NCBI GenBank assembly: GCA_012295275.1
Contig: CM022679.1
Span: forward strand, 11,369,669 to 11,433,668
Direction: 5' to 3'
From: Chrysomallon squamiferum
Taxonomy: Eukaryota > Mollusca > Gastropoda > Neomphalida > Peltospiridae
Length of the DNA: 64,000 bases
Under the pieces are notes generated by a model. It worked only from the letters and a program-made list of their open reading frames with translations, was not told where the DNA came from and searched no databases. The position numbers and the translations under genes were made by a program. Every line of letters begins with the position of its first letter. The first letter of the stretch is position 1. Positions 60,068-64,000 of this stretch are shown here, one piece after another.

Positions 60068-60930
60068 GTAAGTGTTAGTGTTACGAAGGGAGTGAGCTAA
60101 TTTTGCTTTTATTATTACTGTTATGAGTTAGGTTCGTGTTTCATGAAATATTTTGATTATACAGTTCTAATAAATATATGGGGTGGGGTTGTAATGAAAA
60201 TATTTTACACTCTTATACTCGTCCTAATATAGTACTTAATAACTTTAAATTAAATAACTATGGGACAACTAGACTTTTGAAGTTTGTTTTTGTTTTAACT
60301 CAAAACGAAATTTTTTTAAGAATCTTTTGGAACTAGAGGAGCTAATTCGAGTCATTGGTAGATTGTTAAAAACACCGAAGAAAAGTATTCATGTAATCCA
60401 TATGGATTTTTGTCACAGTCCGTAAACTACGATTGATAAATGAACGTTCATCACTTCATGGCTTCTAATTTTCTATTCAGTTTATCTTGTTTATGATAGT
60501 CCTGTTTGATAAATTTAGATAATTATAAATATAAATATAATTTAATGTGTAATTACTTCCTAAATGAATTAATAATTTAGCCTATATATTGAAACAGGTC
60601 TGTTTGCTTTGTTATAACATTGTTTTCAAATAAGCAATGAATATTTAAAACTACCTTTTCTTTTCCTTTTTTGTGATTGGTTATATAATGTAATTTTTAT
60701 ATATATATATATTATTATTATTATTATGTATATCTGTTATTTGTGATAATGACATTAATCTGCTTATTGGTTTATTTTACTGTCAAATTTAACTGAAGAA
60801 TAGGTTCAAAAATAGTTGTTTTCATACCTATATATGCAAATTTTAATAATAATGTTTTTTTTTTTTTTTTGTTTTTTTTTTTTTTCAGATTTTCCTCATG
60901 TTTACTTTGATTGGCTAGACATTTTGAAGT

Positions 60931-63795
60931 ATGTGTAGAGCACTGAAATTTGTGCAGACAACATCTTGCTGCCATGGATGTATATATATGATTCAGACAG
61001 TACGAACCATAAGTCACAGGACACAACACACATTAAAATATGGGTACACTGTTTTCAGGGGTAAATGCTGTTATAAACCAGAGGCTCAGGTCTCTCATCA
61101 CAATGCATTCAAATATACTGATTGCTTGAGGACTACTTCTTTTGTGAATAATTACCATGATCATTGCACAAGATATCAAAATCTACAACCGTCTCAACAG
61201 TCAGTTCATTTACATTGCACTCAAACACATTTAGCAAGTCACAGGCCTCTTTTAGGACATCATTATTATACTGGTTTGTTACTGACAAACTATAATAACA
61301 TAAACTGTTCCAACCAAATACGTTACTTCTCCTCTGAAACCTATTACAGTTATTTCTCACCTGATTTTTTTCCTATTGGATTTGCCCAGAAAGTTCTTGA
61401 GCAGGTTCATGATATTACAGGTTTGCCTTGGTGGGCAAGCATTTTGTTTACAACATTTACTTTAAGGACAATAATTACACTACCTCTAGCTGTTCATGCC
61501 ATGAAGATAATTGCCAAAGTGGAACTGCTGCAACCTGAAGTAAAAGAACTGTCAAATGAACTGAAGAAAGAGGTGGCCATGGCTGTAAAGAAATTTGGTT
61601 GGTCACAGCCAAAAGCTAGGCTAAAATACAATGTGACAGTAAGGACAAAATTATATTTATGTAAATATTCCAAATTAAGAAATTATGGAATCCTACACCA
61701 AACATAAAAATTGGGTTTCTTATAAGACATTAATTAGTATCAGTAGTGATGAGGTTAATTGGAATACGTTTCTTCGTTTTGTCAGAAAGTTCTTACTGTA
61801 TATTCTGTTTTTTTAGTGGTGCATATGGTTCATAAAGGCTAATAGAACACACCCTATGAAAAAATACTTGATTAGTTTATTTTAACTAAACATTTCCTTG
61901 CACTTCTGATTTTCAGATGAAAAAGCTGGTAAAAGATCTCTATGTACGAGATAATTGTCATCCCATGAAAGCATCTGTATTAGCCTTGGTACAGTTGCCT
62001 ATGTGGTTCTGTCTGTCATTTGCTTTGAGAAACATGAGTGGTGCTGTTCCAGTTGCAGGCCTGGGTTGGTACATTCTTTTTTTTTACTTTCTAATTTTCT
62101 CTATATATCAAAAGTATCTTTTGTCAAACTCTGTTGTTCACATTATTTTTCAACCAGTGGATATGTTATTACAAGTTCATATGATACATACCACTCAATA
62201 AGTTTTATGAGTTTATTTAAAACTAAGACCCTGCACCACTTAGAGAAATCACATTAAGTGCAAGGAATTTTATATTTAATAAGCTGTTTTAGTGATATGG
62301 TATTTATTATGAGGATAGCTACTATTGTTATTTAATTAGGTCTTGAATTTTTGGAATACAAATGGCTTAATATAGTTATGAACATATTTCAGTTTTACCA
62401 GTCTTGTGTCCAAGCTTAATAACAGAAGGTGCTTTATGGTTCACCAACCTCACTGTTCCAGACCCTACCTGGATTATTCCAATTTCCATGGGTGTCTTTA
62501 ATTTACTCAATATAGAGGTATATTTAATATTGATTAGTACTAAACAGTTTCTTTTTTTAAATAAAAATTTTAAATTCACTTTGTTTATTGTTATTGAAGG
62601 AGGTTTTCTATATTAGCTGTGTTTCTTAAATGAAAAAAGAGAAATAAAAGCATTACAAGTTGTGAAAAAGAGCAACCTTCTGTTACATTATTTAATTTGA
62701 AAGAATATCACAAATCTATCATAACCACATGCATAACTGTGAAGTGACTAATATATAAGTATAACTGGCAGTTTGTAACTGTTTCTTTTTCAGATCCATG
62801 GACTTGAAAGAGAAAACCCCAAAAGAATGCAAAAGATTGTAACCAATTTTATGAGAGTAATTAGCATTTTAATGATAGGCATTGGAGGACTGGTACCAAC
62901 TGTAAGTAGCAAGTAGATACATCAACTGTATGTCACATAATATAAATTTTAAATGTACACTGTATATGTATGTTTTAAATTAAATAATTTTGTAAAAAAT
63001 ATAAAGTATATCTGAGGTGGGTTTTTTTACATTCTTGTTTTAAAATTCTTGGATAGTCATACAATCCAAAACTGAATAATTTGACACAATATTCAAAATT
63101 CTGAATTATATATGAAATTTGTAATAAAATAAAAATAATAAGGAATTTGCATTACATATTGCATAGAAAAAAACTGAAATGAAATAGCACATCCTATTAA
63201 AAAAAGGGGAAAAAAAGAAATCAAAATACAATATTCACACAATTTACATATTTGTTTTCATAAAAAAAATGTTTTTTTAAATAGTTTACTAGATTTCTCC
63301 ATCCCTAAAAACCACAAAACACCAATAACTGCATCTGTATGTCACTTATATTTTGCTTTCAAATATACAAAAACGATCATTGGACAAAAAATAATGAATT
63401 GGTCATTTAGATATGAATTCAGTAAAGAATATGGCATTCATATCCAGTAACACATGTGGCAGAGGAAAATAATTTCTCTTCTTAAACAGTAATACATACT
63501 GAGTGTTTTCTATTCACTATCCTTCTAACTTGTTCTAACTTCTGTTTCTTTTAATGTTCATTATCAAATACAAGCTTGTTCTCTTACCTTTGACCAACAC
63601 TTTAATTTCTGTTTTTAGAGTATGAGTCTGTACTGGTCATGTTCAAGTTTGTTTGGTGTTATCCAGACACTTGTATTCAAATCAGTACGTGTCAGAAGAG
63701 CTCTTGGAATCCCCAAGACACCAAGAGAAAGTAGTACACCATTCAGAGATCTTTGGGCAGCAGCAAGGAAGAAATACACATGGAAACGAAACTGA
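60931..63795 (+). CDS. COX18: Cytochrome c oxidase assembly protein COX18 (OXA1/YidC insertase)
   Basis: Five exons: 60931-61638, 61917-62064, 62393-62517, 62794-62901 and 63619-63795, giving 421 residues. COX18 sits in the inner mitochondrial membrane and is needed to export the C-terminal tail of COX2 during complex IV assembly. The first 140 or so residues are a poorly conserved His/Thr-rich presequence region. The insertase core starts near residue 164 (G-L-P-W-W-A-S-I-L-F-T-T-F) with the first membrane segment, followed by a matrix loop rich in Glu/Lys, a second segment (L-A-L-V-Q-L-P-M-W-F), the diagnostic W-F-T-N-L-T-V-P-D-P and I-P-I-S-M-G-V-F-N-L-L-N, then two more segments (the last L-Y-W-S-C-S-S-L-F-G) and a basic C-terminus. 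This order matches COX18 rather than OXA1. The first ATG in the long frame was chosen as start; ATGs further in are possible. Confidence 0.9.
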
Positions 63796-64000
63796 TATTA
63801 TGGAGTAATTTCTCTGATTTCAGTTATTGATCATCATTACATGTTTGTTTTTTTCTGTGTTTTTTGGTTTATTTGTTTGTTTTGTTTGTTGTTGTTCCTT
63901 TTTATTATTATTATTTATTTCACAACTAGCCTATTTAAAAAGTATTTTATTGTCCATTGTTTATATGTAAATATGTATTATCAGATGACAAAAGTTGACA
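63796..64000. other. 3' flank of COX18
   Basis: T-rich 3' UTR sequence to the end of the window. No AATAAA word was seen before the edge. Confidence 0.4.

Noticed and set aside
1-64000. tRNA, rRNA or CRISPR features
   Set aside because: No cloverleaf, rRNA core or spacer-repeat pattern was recognised by eye; the regular direct repeats are microsatellites or duplicated exons.

Overview
The window is 64 kb of animal nuclear DNA. It is very AT-rich, the genes have many short GT-AG introns, and it is crowded with microsatellites ((ATT)n, (TG)n, (TA)n, (AG)n). The mix of SVEP1/polydom-like, CUB, C-type lectin, ephrin-receptor-like (GCC2/GCC3) and trypsin-fold modules points to an invertebrate metazoan. 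A mollusc or other lophotrochozoan is my best guess, from overall style only. I rebuilt all gene models by hand from open frames, splice sites and intron phases.

Minus strand, 304-41798: one giant gene of about 57 exons and about 2,900 residues, encoding a single-pass membrane receptor. From N to C terminus it holds a signal peptide, C-type lectin domain, LDL-receptor A repeat, three CUB domains, three sushi domains, EGF repeats with a pentraxin/laminin-G-like domain (block A), one EGF, a second near-identical EGF-pentraxin block (block B), a HYR domain, a cysteine-poor module (M1), thirteen GCC2/GCC3 cysteine repeats each on its own exon, a second copy of the M module with a furin-type site (M2), a fourteenth GCC2 repeat, an EGF, a transmembrane helix and a short tail with an NPxY motif. 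Blocks A and B are a recent tandem duplication of about 5 kb that includes introns; a 200-N assembly gap sits at the edge of block A. Two GCC2 exons (11505-11682 and 8093-8250) are out of frame in this sequence.

Plus strand, 42735-50778: two tandem six-exon genes with the trypsin fold. Both have lost the catalytic His (now Gln) and Ser (now Leu), so they are paired pseudoproteases. A decayed exon of a third copy lies at about 58.6 kb. The first gene is head to head with the receptor, about 0.9 kb away.

Plus strand, 52565-54420: a small intracellular-looking protein with a KHG/KHD repeat and a YPP-rich tail. Plus strand, 60931-63795: COX18, the mitochondrial OXA1/YidC-family insertase. Remaining DNA is intergenic, with a Tigger-like MITE, a hAT-like MITE, a small inverted repeat and microsatellites.

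The most unusual items are the receptor architecture with its fresh internal duplication and the neighbouring pair of conserved dead proteases. A functional link between them is only a hypothesis based on proximity.
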